A DNA stretch of 64,000 nt. Origin: Lindgomyces ingoldianus (Eukaryota; Ascomycota; Dothideomycetes; Pleosporales; Lindgomycetaceae). Below, in pieces: positions 1 to 10,204 of the stretch. The notes under the pieces were generated by a model. The model had not been told where the DNA came from. It made no database searches and saw nothing but the letters and a program-made list of their open reading frames with translations. The translations under genes and the position numbers were made by a program. The stretch covers positions 1,582,978-1,646,977 of the forward strand of contig NW_022985166.1 of assembly GCF_010093535.1 (NCBI RefSeq). Reading direction: 5' to 3'. Numbering within the stretch: position 1 is the stretch's first letter; each line of letters begins with the position of its first letter.

Positions 1-1
1 C

Positions 2-1276
2 AGCTCCACCGACCACCTAGAGCATCTGCGCACCACCCTCCCCAGCATTGGCCGCGATGCGGGGACCATCCAGGCGGAGCTCCCCAACCTGGACACTGCC
101 GCCCACAGCTTCTCTGAGAAATACAGCAAGAGTTCCGAGAACCCAATCCTGCTGCAGAGGAGGAAGGCAATGCTTCTCGCCCGGAATATCGATCGCGTGT
201 CCGACATGCTCGACCTCCCCACCCTGCTCTCCTCCGCAATCGCTTCCTCGACCGCCTCGTCTCAAGCCGCCGCAACCACGACGTCTTCCGCAACAAACGC
301 AAACTATGCCTCCGCCCTGGACCTGCATGCGCACATCAAGCGTCTACATATCCTCTACCCACATTCCTCCCTCGTGTCCAGCCTCGCTTTCCAGGCCGAA
401 CACGAAATGAAAACCATGACCACAAACCTCATCACCTCCCTCCAATCCCAAGGCATCAAGCTCGCTGCCGCCATGCGCACAATCGGCTGGCTCCGTCGTG
501 TCGCCCCAGAACTCGACGACTCGTACTCGTACTCGAAACGGAACATCACCACCAGCTCCGGCGAAGGTTCCCTCGGCGCCCTCTTTCTCGTATGCCGATT
601 ACATTGCCTCCTCGGCATGCTCTCCGCCCTCGACCCTCTCCGAGAACTCGCAGACCAGGAAACCGAGCGGCGACAGACCGCAAAGTTAACTGGGGGTGAG
701 AAGGCAAGTGGATGGGCCGGCGGCCAGCAAACCGAACGCTATCTGAAACGCTACCTCGAAATCTTCCGCGAGCAAAGCTTCGCTATAATTTCTATGTACA
801 AAAGCATATTCCCCTCTGCGCTGCCTGCGCCAGGTTCGGATCTCGATCCCGAAACCGCCCCGGCCGTGAAACCCGTAGGCGAATCGGAAAATCCTCTCCA
901 GCCTATCCCCTCCGCACTCGCAACTTTCCCGCTGCATCTCACCGATCTTCTCTTCGACACCCTGCGAACATATCTCCCGAATGTCCAGGATCGATCATCC
1001 CGCGACTCCTTACTCACCCAAGTCCTCTACTGTGCCGGCTCCCTGGGTCGTCTGGGTGGCGATTTTAGTATGATGATTGCCTTGTTGGAAGAGGAGCTAG
1101 GAGAGGAGCTTGCGGATGGAGATCGTGTGGAAGTAGGGGGGATTGAGGAAGAATGGGTTGAAATTATGAAGAAGCACAGAGTGCAGGCTTCAAGGTTGGA
1201 GTTGTTGGCTTCGGGCGTGGGCACAGGGCGAACGAGTAGTGCGTCGATCGAGAGGGGTGGCAGTCCGGGACATTGA
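2..1276 (+). CDS. COG8: Conserved oligomeric Golgi complex subunit 8 (Dor1 family), 5' partial
   Basis: The frame is open from base 2, so the N-terminus lies outside the window; about 424 residues are visible. The product resembles COG8/Dor1, a subunit of the COG tether that acts in retrograde vesicle traffic within the Golgi. Visible support includes the stretch RNIDRVSDMLDLPTLL, which is typical of the conserved Dor1 core, followed by helical segments such as LDLHAHIKRLHILYPHSSLV and MRTIGWLRRVAPELDD. A Ser/Thr-rich insertion (about 30 residues after RNIDRV) and a charged C-terminal tail (LLEEELGEELADGDRVEV) are normal for fungal members. No intron is evident in the visible part. The assignment rests on recognising the family pattern; the 5' end and start codon cannot be judged. 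Confidence 0.85.
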   Translation, partial: SSTDHLEHLRTTLPSIGRDAGTIQAELPNLDTAAHSFSEKYSKSSENPILLQRRKAMLLARNIDRVSDMLDLPTLLSSAIASSTASSQAAATTTSSATNANYASALDLHAHIKRLHILYPHSSLVSSLAFQAEHEMKTMTTNLITSLQSQGIKLAAAMRTIGWLRRVAPELDDSYSYSKRNITTSSGEGSLGALFLVCRLHCLLGMLSALDPLRELADQETERRQTAKLTGGEKASGWAGGQQTERYLKRYLEIFREQSFAIISMYKSIFPSALPAPGSDLDPETAPAVKPVGESENPLQPIPSALATFPLHLTDLLFDTLRTYLPNVQDRSSRDSLLTQVLYCAGSLGRLGGDFSMMIALLEEELGEELADGDRVEVGGIEEEWVEIMKKHRVQASRLELLASGVGTGRTSSASIERGGSPGH

Positions 1277-3067
1277 GAGTAAGGGTGATAAGAAGGTTGA
1301 GCTGCGGTTGCGAGGTTTAGAATGGGGACTGGAAGAGATGAAACGATTTCATGAAGTATGAGGACAAGCCTTGAGAATTTATTTGAGTGAGGGATAACGC
1401 TGTGTGTCTCCCCAATTCTCTTCCCATAGAGACTAACCTGGCCCCCGAGTCTATTTACATGTGATGCGGTGCTCGTAGGTTTCAGGTCCGACTACCTCTT
1501 GGAGCTGAGTCAGATTGCGCTCGAGACGTACACACAGCATCTCCCAACCGAACGCAATGGTCGATCGCAAAGGTTCCATCATCCTTGAACTTTGTCTACC
1601 TCACAATAATCAGATCGCTGATGAGTAGTGAGTAGAGACAGCTGTGGTCTATGGAGCATATCATCACATAGAGTAGAAAACGACTAGTGTGGAGTCTCTC
1701 CGTTAACCCTCTCACTAGAATTAAAAAGGGTGTTTATGGAATGCGCGCTTCCGCCCCAAATCATCCTGCCATGTTCCACGTTAAGTGGCATAATTCAGTA
1801 GTCACAGTGCCGTCTGTTGCAGCTGTTTCTACCAACTCGCTCTACAGGCTTGGAGATTGATATGGTTTATGATGTGAAAACGGCATTGGAGTAAATCTCA
1901 ACAGCAGGACAAACTAGACTACTTGACTTGGGCCATTTCCACAACCATGGGTTCTTAGTCGCCTAACTGAACGAGCGGGTAACGAAAAGGTGTGTGGGAT
2001 ACATTCATTTCACAGGTGCGGGCTGAGGTCGGAGTATGTGAAAATTTTTGGAAAGAGGGGCACGCTGGGGATTGTAGAATTGCGCTTAGCTAATATATAA
2101 AGAGAAAATATTAGGGGAGAGCAGTCATTCTCTGAGGTTGCGCTCAAATCATGACGAAAATCGAGAGAAGAGAATGAGCTGCGGGAAGCCGCCTAGCTAG
2201 AGGATCGGGAGAAGGGACTGGTGTAGATTGGCTGTTTAGTGGGCTTGCGCTCAGGCTAAGATAAAACTTGAGAGCAAAGAAGGGCCGTGGGATAGATGAT
2301 TGAGGGGAATCCGAAGGATGTCTTGCTCGTGCGTGAGGAGAAAGAGTCGGCAGATTGGCTGTTTAGTGGGTTTCTACCGTTCTACTTAGGTTAGGATGGA
2401 ACTTAGAAATGGAGAGGGTAGGAAGGATGACTAACTAATAGATAAGAAGAAGGAATGAGGGTATTGTTGTTATCTAGTAGGCTTGCTCTCAAGTGAGAAT
2501 AACAATCCGGAGGAGAAGCGTAATGTATATGCAGAAGTTACTTTTCCTGTAAATGCGGATATCTGTCTGAAATTAAATTAACTTTGGAGGCAAATTTTGA
2601 AAAGTGTTTGTTTCTACCTGTAAGGGATGATGCTACCTCTTCCGGATAGGGCGTATCCCACCAATAGATAATCCTATGGGGAAATTTGCTCCCCACTCAC
2701 CGAGATTTCCTTAGCAGCCCTGGCAACCTTAGCAACCCTACCTAGCTTCCCTGACAGGCTTGATATCGTTAGTGTAACTCGGTCATTCCTAACCTTCTAC
2801 CTTCATATGCCTACCAGCATTTATCTGTATCTCGCTCATTTCAGCTGGACGCCTTGCCGCCTGTAGGGAGGAACATCTATATGTAGTACTTTCAATAATG
2901 CATGATATCATGTGGTGGGTGCAGAGCAACCAGTTAGCTTGTTGAGAAGACATGAGATAGGAGGAGAGAGAGTTGGATGAATTGAAGGGATCTTGGTCAG
3001 GCGATGAAGATAGGAAGATTTCGAAAGCAATTTGATTCATTATCTATCAATTTAGTACGTTAATATT
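1277..3067. other. Intergenic region without a convincing gene
   Basis: No open frame longer than about 80 codons looks like a protein on either strand. The stretch contains a small block of diverged tandem repeats (listed separately) and the 3' flanks of COG8 and of the membrane protein gene at 3068-3944. Otherwise I see nothing to annotate. Confidence 0.6.
2130..2525. repeat. Diverged tandem repeat block, unit about 110-130 bp
   Basis: The phrase GATTGGCTGTTTAGTGGG occurs at about 2226 and again at about 2352, each followed by a similar segment (CTTGCGCTCAGGCTAAG versus TTTCTACCGTTCTACTTAG). Weaker related segments occur near 2140 (GTTGCGCTCAAATCATGA) and 2480 (AGGCTTGCTCTCAAGTGAG). Between them lie purine-rich spacers of the GAGAAGAGAATGAG type. 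This looks like an imperfect minisatellite. No coding potential is evident. Confidence 0.55.
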
Positions 3068-3944
3068 TCAGGGATTAACAGGCTGCATTCCGCCAGCGTT
3101 ATAATTTCCTGCCCGAGGGGGGTTTTTCGAGTGCAGTTCATACACACTGTCAAAGCCACCATACCGGCCTTTCCCGCCAAACAGCCATTTCGCGCCGCCG
3201 CGCTCTCGGACGAGTATCCATGCAGAGAGCATGACCAGAAAAGAGGATAGAGAGAGCGGTATTAGGATCCATCTGCCGGCTTTCTGCAATAAAATCTACG
3301 TCAGCATCATGCATCTCGCTCTGCTCCTGGAGCATAACCGTGGAAGATTGCGCGAAGCTACTCACCCCAAAACCACAAGCTGCGCTCGCCCAATCCTGAT
3401 CTTGATTTGGAAACCATCGATTCACCATACACGCCCAATTCTCCTTTGTATGCTTCCCATGTTCATTTGCAACGTCCTCATATCCCGTCCACTTCTTCTC
3501 CCAGCTCTGTACCGCGCTCGAGTATACACACGCAGTGATCGAAAGTACAGAACTCAGAAACGAAGCTGCTAGAAGAGTCCAACTCCAACCACGCTGATGT
3601 CCAGACCTTCCTTCGACCCTTCGGAGTTCCCAGATCCCACAAACGCCGAGAATAGCGACTATGTATCCGAAAACACACGTGCCTATCGTAACAAAAGTCG
3701 GGGTGTTATTGATTCGGATGTCAATGTCGAGGTACGAGTTTTTAGTGTTACCCAGTGTGTAAGGGGGTTCGAAGGGTCCGTAGAGTGTTAATGTTTGGCT
3801 GCCATCGAAGTCGTGCGGTGTTTGGCGGGAGAGGATGATGGAGGATGTGCGGTCCAGGTAGAAGGCTACTATGGAGAATGGGAGGAGGATGAAGAGGGGT
3901 GGCGTGAGGAGAGCGAGTGTGCGGAGGCCGTTTGAGTTGCGCAT
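3068..3944 (-). CDS. Uncharacterised four-helix membrane protein (family copy 1)
   Basis: The model has exon 1 at 3944-3366 (ATG start) and exon 2 at 3283-3068, joined by an 82 bp intron (GTGAGT donor, TTGCAG acceptor, phase 0), giving 264 residues. Four hydrophobic segments are visible at about 8-30, 84-105, 121-143 and 197-219. A Cys/Trp-rich loop (WACMVNRWFPNQDQDW) lies between helices 3 and 4. The exon junction falls at ACGFG/KAGRWILIPLSL. The same junction motif, at the same place and phase, occurs in three other genes in this window (12266-13219, 16413-17506, 17800-18700). This copy lacks the intron the others have before helix 3. The layout of four helices with one large loop recalls claudin/SUR7-type proteins, but I recognise no named family. 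Function unknown. Confidence 0.75.
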
Positions 3945-4638
3945 TTTGGGTTACGAGGGGTGCGCTCGAAGACGGCGGTCTGAGGCAGGCGATTAAATTA
4001 TACACGGTTAAGATGAGAGGAAGAGAGCTCAGTCAGCAAAAGACATTTTATTAAACGAGTGAGACGTGCATGTTGCACGCAGGTGGACAGCCAGGTGGGC
4101 AGGTTGCAAGGCTGAAAACATGGGCATTTGAAGGTGAGGTTCTGGAAGCACTAATGAAGGATGAGGCGGCGAGGCGATCCCGATATCTTGATTGGCTGTT
4201 TCTAAAATTTCCAAAGAGTGTAAGAGAACCAGTGGAGCGTGGTTCTTAACGACGAATCTTGCCTGGGGAAAGGCTTGCAGATTGTGCATAATTAGACCGA
4301 AAATTACTATGTTGTTTTAAGATAATGTCGTAGCCCAGTTCGAAAGGAAATGCGAGACAGACACGAATGCACGTGACCTTTTACGATGTCTGTGATATTA
4401 GAGCCTGGCTAGAATCCAGCTGATTCATTAATACTTAAGCAAGATACGTCTTCAGAAGACGAGTCGTAAGGTTCGTCCGACATGTAATCTCCGGGTAAGG
4501 TCGAACCAATGATACATTGGCGCCGGGAATCGTACTCCAATCTTTCCGTAAATGTCTTTTGAAGAAGCTGCCACTTTTCTGCAGGTGGCTCTGTGCGGAC
4601 GTGAGAATCAAAGAGGCAAGAGGGCGTCTATTATAATG
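3945..4638. other. Intergenic region
   Basis: This is the upstream flank of membrane protein copy 1 and the 3' flank of the F-box gene. The only open frames are short and without recognisable composition. I see no RNA gene or repeat. Confidence 0.55.
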
Positions 4639-6000
4639 CTACTCACCTAGCTCAACTGGTGCTATAATGGCAAATATATCGAGGCAGATATTGCAAGCAG
4701 CGAAAGCAGCACTATGTGCCGGAAATGTCTCAACAAGTTCCAGAGTCGCCCATCGTATCAAAATATATCTCAAGTGTGGGAAACGACCTCGAACGCAAGT
4801 TTCGCACAGATCGTTCAATTGTCTTTCAAAGCCCTCTGGCTCTCCATCTGAGGGGAACGCCAGAATGAGAGTCTCAATGCTAGATGGAAGACAATCCGGA
4901 AGCCTAGAAGGGGCTTCTTGTGTTCCAACAAGCAAGCCGAACGGAATCCGCATTGTCTTCAAACGGATGAGGGTTGAAGTTGATTTGAGCTCTCCGTAGT
5001 GAAGCCGATCTTGGCGATTATAGAACGGTTCTTGGATATCAAGCTCTTCCAGGCTTTTCGAATGGGCTAGAATTGCGTCGGATATTTTCGTATAAAGTTC
5101 TTCATCCTCTCTAACGTCGCCCCAAGCGGCATCACGACACTCGAGTCGCTTCAGGGCTTTACAGGCTCGAATTGCATGGGAAATAAATGAACCTGTTAAA
5201 CAAGGGGCCGCCAGGGTCAGCTTTTCGATGTTAGCCAATCGAGATGGCCATTTGTAGAAAGTTCCGTGAACAATAGGAGCCGGACTCGACCCAAGGTAAC
5301 GGCCATACTGGTCGTACTCTCCATCCCAATTGTGAATTGTGAGGTCCTTCAATGATGGCATCCGAAAAATGGAAATTGCTGTAGCTGGAGGTAGGTAGCT
5401 AATATCGATTTGGAGCACCTTGAGGAACGAGAAGGCGTGCACCAAACCCAACGATCCACCTCCGGCAGCTTGAGTTAATACATCTAGCCACATGGGTGGG
5501 TGTTCGGAGCTTTCGACTTCTGTGGAAACGTGAAGGTGCTCCAATTTGGGGGTTTGGGAGATCAACAACCCAAGATCGATATGAGGAGAACCCCATGACT
5601 GGAGGGTGTCTTGGATATGTACGAGTGAGTAAGGCAACTGCAAATCGAAAGCTGATTTCATTTGTCGATCCTTGACCGCCGCCATTTCAGATTTATCGGG
5701 TCTTGGTTCATAAACGCGATCGATGTACTGTATTGACTTAATACAAGCTTTGAGCTCTGGGTGCTGGTGTAGAGTCGCTAAAAGCTTTCCTATTTTGGGT
5801 GATCCAGGCTCACGATTGACCTTTGAATACAGAACGGCTGTAGCGATTTGGTTGAAGCGTCGACATACCAGACGGAGCTGGCGTAGGGGGAGCGTGTCAT
5901 CTTTGCGGTACTCTTTCCAGATTATTGGCTTTTCCAGGAATTTGAAGATCTCAAGGATCAGCTCGTCCGGGAGCCCGTCGATGGTCCCGAACCCATCCAT
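4639..6000 (-). CDS. F-box domain protein
   Basis: A single open exon encodes 453 residues from the first ATG at 6000; the frame extends upstream only to a TTG codon. An F-box lies near the N-terminus, with GLPDELILEIFKFLEKP followed by LRQLRLVCRRFNQIATAVLY, the usual Leu-Pro start and the L-x-x-V-C-R-x-F core. F-box proteins bind SKP1 and select targets for SCF ubiquitin ligases. The remainder has leucine-rich segments (LEHLHVSTEV, LKVLQIDISYLP, LKDLTIHNW, LKRLECRDAAWG, LEELDIQEPF) spaced like irregular leucine-rich repeats, the common layout of fungal F-box proteins. The target cannot be predicted. No neighbour suggests a shared pathway. Confidence 0.85.
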   Translation of the reverse strand: MDGFGTIDGLPDELILEIFKFLEKPIIWKEYRKDDTLPLRQLRLVCRRFNQIATAVLYSKVNREPGSPKIGKLLATLHQHPELKACIKSIQYIDRVYEPRPDKSEMAAVKDRQMKSAFDLQLPYSLVHIQDTLQSWGSPHIDLGLLISQTPKLEHLHVSTEVESSEHPPMWLDVLTQAAGGGSLGLVHAFSFLKVLQIDISYLPPATAISIFRMPSLKDLTIHNWDGEYDQYGRYLGSSPAPIVHGTFYKWPSRLANIEKLTLAAPCLTGSFISHAIRACKALKRLECRDAAWGDVREDEELYTKISDAILAHSKSLEELDIQEPFYNRQDRLHYGELKSTSTLIRLKTMRIPFGLLVGTQEAPSRLPDCLPSSIETLILAFPSDGEPEGFERQLNDLCETCVRGRFPHLRYILIRWATLELVETFPAHSAAFAACNICLDIFAIIAPVELGE

Positions 6001-7577
6001 TAGGGACTTCAAGATCAATATTGTGGAAATGAGTAAGTTTAGAATGAATTTAGAATTTTGGAGCCTTAAATTTTGGGGTGTGGGTTTGCAAAAAGGTTAA
6101 AAGGTAGCGAGTAGCAGATGATTGTGGTCGAGTGTTGAGCGGGTTAGGTACACATCCACGGATGCGAGGTGAGGGCTAGTCAACTGCGCTAAGCCCAGGG
6201 CGGATTAGTGCCATGCTCAACCCACTGCCTCATCTATGTTACATCGACAGACTCATACATGACTGCTGTCACCGTCTTCTATTTCCTTCTCCATATCATG
6301 ACGCCAAGAGGCATGCGGCTGCATACGCGCATATGTATAAACTATAACCCCCACGAAAATGTAGCCGTGAAGAGTTCTGTTGAAGTACACCGTATAGAGC
6401 CCTTCGTTGTAATAATATCGAATACAGAGGATATTAACCAATTTACCCACTATATGTATATGCCAAACACACTGCAGCGTTTTATGACCTAGTATGTTTC
6501 AGTTCATCGTAAAGGCGGGCCCTTCTTGGACAGTTTCCGTGTTCTTAGCAAAGACATGCCTACAGGCAGAGATCTTGCAAGTACAACGACAACTAGAGAG
6601 AAAACTTACTGTCGGATACAATTATCTGCCTATATATATCCTTCTGCTGTACTGGTTGGAAGGTTGACCTTTTGGCGACGCAACACTTACTTTATGTAGA
6701 TTATAGTCAAAGTTATCATGCTAACCAAGATAGAAACAATTCTATACCCACAAGGCGGCTAGGAACTCGAGCCAGAGATCTTTGTATGGAGAAGCCGTAT
6801 CCCAAGGCAGTGTTAGGAAAGGCCGGGGTCTACATCCTCGATATTTACACTCGGGCCGTGCTCGGCCGTAAGTCATGAAGAAAAACTCCACAGACATCTC
6901 ATAATCGCTATAGAAGTCAACATCGTCTAAAACGTCACGTCCTTGGGCCTCCGCAGTAGACTAGCTCTTTCATGCAAGCAATGAGCACAAAGCATTGGGC
7001 AGCCAAATTGGAATCCAGGTACAGAGTCGCGGTGGCTTAAGAATGGCTTTCGGGATTAAAGAAGGTCCGTGGTCGGTATGCAATATAGCCCAGTAGGCTC
7101 AACCATGACAGACTAGTCGAATGCCTAGTACAGCCATATATGGGCAAAGGCAATGAGAAACAGCAAGAATGTGGCTGCAGGGAACCAAGTGATAGATATT
7201 GGTGTAGAAGAGAGCATTTTGGATTCTGAATTGGCAGCGAGAGCAAAGGGGTTATGTAAAGCACACGAAGAGGCGACCGGAAACATATCCCGAAATGCTG
7301 TTCCAATCCATGGGTTGGGAACTGAACAATTTCACAAGCAACCGCACAGCTTGGAAGAAAATCTTTTCAGTTGGCATAATGGTTGTTTATTTAATGGATT
7401 GTCGGTAAACGCTAGTACGTCACTTCTCGTTAGGAGGATGTCCTGCTCGCTTATTGCGTATGTTATACTAGAGAATATGAACAATGGCTAGTGTATTTTT
7501 TTTTAAGAAAACTCCAAGTTCTACTCGAACCTCTTTCCTAAATCCCCCAGTTGCGGCAGTATAAATCTTCGTCGCAT
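6001..7577. other. Intergenic region without a convincing gene
   Basis: Several open frames of 60-112 codons exist, but none has recognisable motifs, a clean signal peptide or splice context. A run of Leu/Phe-rich codons on the minus strand near 7110-7210 could encode one hydrophobic helix but ends after about 30 codons. I would not call a gene here. Confidence 0.5.
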
Positions 7578-8370
7578 CTAAGAGCCGCCGAACGTGAACT
7601 GGGGAATCTTAATAGTACTCACTTTCCACGTTTTCCCCCCGTCAGAAGTCGTCATGTCGCCTGTGACGCCCTGGCCCTTGCCAAGGGTCTTGATGTAATT
7701 TGGATCCGCCTTGTCCATGATAATCGTGGTATTGATCCACGCTACATCAATTCGTCAGCCGACAATGATAGTCTCCTGAGAGGAATATGAGCTATCTAGA
7801 CTTACAGTGAGCGGGTACGGTACCACAGTCATTCGCAGCGCACTCGACCGCACTTCCCCAGCCTTGGGCGTGTCCGTCGCTAGTAGAAAGTGTAGCGACC
7901 TGTTTGCCGTTGACGGACACTGTCTGTGTGTAGTTGCCGCTGGCATCGTCAAATTTATCTGTATATCATCTGTGAGTCCAGAATGTCTCATGCCAAGAGC
8001 CATAAAACATACAATGCATCGTCACCTGATTGCTAGCTTGAGCAGGAGTACCTGCGGTTTGGACAGGCATCTGCGAATTCGCCCCAGTCTTCATAAGCGT
8101 GTACGCAAAGATACTCCACTCGCTAGACTGCCAGTTGTCCGCGATGGACTGGATCAAGTCGCCATTGGAAGTACCCATCCCGACCCAGAGGGATGTGTCG
8201 CCCGAGGAACCGCTTGGGGCTTTAGGTAAGATGAGGGTCGAGGTTGCTTCGCGGATGAAGGAGTTCGCCGCGACAGGGCCAGTACTGAATGCTGGGCCCA
8301 TTGCCGCTTCGACTGAAGAGGTGAAGGCAACAGCGGCGAGGACGGAAACGAGTTGATATGAGAAAGGCAT
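7578..8370 (-). CDS. Secreted protein with a probable concanavalin A-like beta-sandwich fold
   Basis: The model has three exons (8370-8013, 7958-7806, 7741-7578) with 54 and 64 bp GT-AG introns, giving 224 residues. The start is the ATG at 8370, which begins a clear signal peptide (MPFSYQLVSVLAAVAFTSSVEA); the open frame upstream of it is not needed. The mature part has alternating beta-strand patterns: TSTLILPKAP, SLWVGMGTSNGDLIQSIADNW, WSIFAYTLM, NYTQTVSVNGKQ, two Cys in VECAANDCG, TTSDGGKTWKVSTIKIPQFTF. This arrangement, especially LWVG-x-G followed by Q-S-I-x-D-W, resembles eqolisin/concanavalin A-like secreted fungal proteins. I cannot identify a complete set of catalytic residues for a protease, so enzymatic activity is uncertain. 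It probably acts outside the cell. Confidence 0.75.
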
Positions 8371-9932
8371 TTTGATATTTTTGGTAGAGTGTGTGAATTG
8401 GTGCGATTGACAGGCCTTCTTGAATAGCAATGAGTGCGAAGATAGAAGCTGTAAATTGGACAATGTCGGGCAGTTTAAATATGAATGAAAGTGTGCTCAA
8501 ATGTGTTTCCTTACATTTAGGGGTGTTTGATTGTCCTCAATACCCCGCTATAAATCATGACAGTCATACCATACCTATTTCCTATCCTATTCCAAACTTC
8601 TCCTTCTCCCACCCGCTTTAATCTCAAGCACGGCGGTTCTTTTTCACAGATTCCATCCTCAATATTGACATTTCAGCGAAATCCGACGATTAGCCTGCGA
8701 GACTGGGGCAGGTACTCAAAAAACTCTCTTTCTGTTGGCCGAAGGTTTCGAAACGCTGGCCGATCTACGAGGGAAATCCTCATGAAGTAGGACTGATTTC
8801 CCCACAAATTTTTCCGCCGGGTCCACCGGCGACGGATTTTCCCGAATCAAATTTCTCCGATCAAGGGAGTGTCGCGAGTAGATTTTTTGTCTCATATGCC
8901 ATCATTTCTATTCGTAGAGGAATATTCTAAACAGACATACTGTGATAGACTGTCGCACGACTAAGCGAAGTGGAATCAGGCTCAATTTCGCAACAATTGT
9001 CAGCCCATCAACAGTGCTTATAGGCGCGGCGCCCACAAGTCGCCCAAAGAGATGCATTACAGCTGCGTATTCCATACTTTAATAACCGCTTTAGTCAGAT
9101 ATAGGCATGCCGTCTCTGTGATGTTGCGAGTCAGAGAGTGGAGTGAGAGATGCTGGTGGAAGATTAGTCGCCACTCAACTTCCAGTGGTGGCCCGTCTCT
9201 TTTCGTGCTACGTGCATCATAAGAGAGGGTAGCGATAGACAAAGATTAGACAAACATCATGCTCCATATATGTAATAAGATGTAGCTTGCTAAAATTTCC
9301 CCTGTTGAGGTTAACGGATGGAGAATAGTACAAGGCAGTATATAGATGATCCTACTGGTAATTGGTGCCCTGGTCTGAAAAAGTTACGGCAGTTATATTT
9401 ACCTCAACTCAGTTAGCCGCACCTTCGTCCTTTTATATATAGGATTCTACCACGTAACGTGGATCAGGATTAGTGTAGAATCTGTCTGTCAAATCACTGG
9501 CTGGAATCGGAGGGAGTGTCATGAGGACGTCACTTTCTAACCTAAAATACAACTACCATGTTCCACATTAGGTGAGAATATGCAGCAAATGAGCACCAGT
9601 GCATACAGTTCACTCCTTAGCCTCGCCGCTTTCAGGTAAATATAGGGTTAACCGGGTATGTATCAATACGTTAGGTTTTCCCTTCCTTAAGTTCATTACA
9701 CCAGAGAGTCCGATATAGGTCGATTTGTATAAGCACTTATTGAATGGACATCCGACTTAGCTCCACCTTGATTGCACTGAGTTCCAATGTTCTAACCAGC
9801 CCATGTGCATGGTCATGGGGTGCAGTAATCACTTTGATAGTCGACGCCCACAGCCGTCCCAACATTTTCAAACGACCTTCAATAGCTTGTTCTTCCTTGT
9901 CGAACCCTCTATACTGGCCATGAGCGTTGTTA
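8371..9932. other. Intergenic region
   Basis: This holds the upstream flank of the secreted beta-sandwich-like gene, with no coding frame I can support. Two short stretches are AT-rich (about 9250-9450). No repeats or RNA genes were recognised. Confidence 0.5.
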
Positions 9933-10204
9933 TCAAGCGCTCACGCGCTCGCACTTCTCGCCACCATCGCCGTTTCCGCAGCGCAGGGGTAGCAGACAGC
10001 AGCCGTCATCGGCAAATTGTTCTAGGCCATTGGCGCCTTCACCAAGTGACACACAATCAGGTCCGTCAGGGAAACCGCAACTATTCGTTTTGTTATCGAC
10101 CTTGATCGAAACTGGGGCCATATTGAGATTGGGGAGCAACTATACCCGTTTTTGGCGAAAACGCTGGCAGTGAAGAGCGCAAAGACAATGGGGAGGAACT
10201 TCAT
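9933..10204 (-). pseudogene. Frameshifted gene for a small secreted cysteine-rich peptide
   Basis: An ATG at 10204 opens a typical signal peptide (MKFLPIVFALFTASVFA). About 30 residues later the frame loses similarity, and a second frame carries the cysteine-rich body down to a stop at 9933. That body has six cysteines in the order C, C, CC, C, C. This is the spacing order of inhibitor-cystine-knot peptides, though the order alone does not prove the fold. The only GT-AG pair between the two parts would leave a 34 bp intron and the wrong phase, so a one-base frameshift is the simpler reading. It is either a disabled gene or a sequence error. Function unknown; effector-like secreted peptides are common in fungi. 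Confidence 0.45.
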
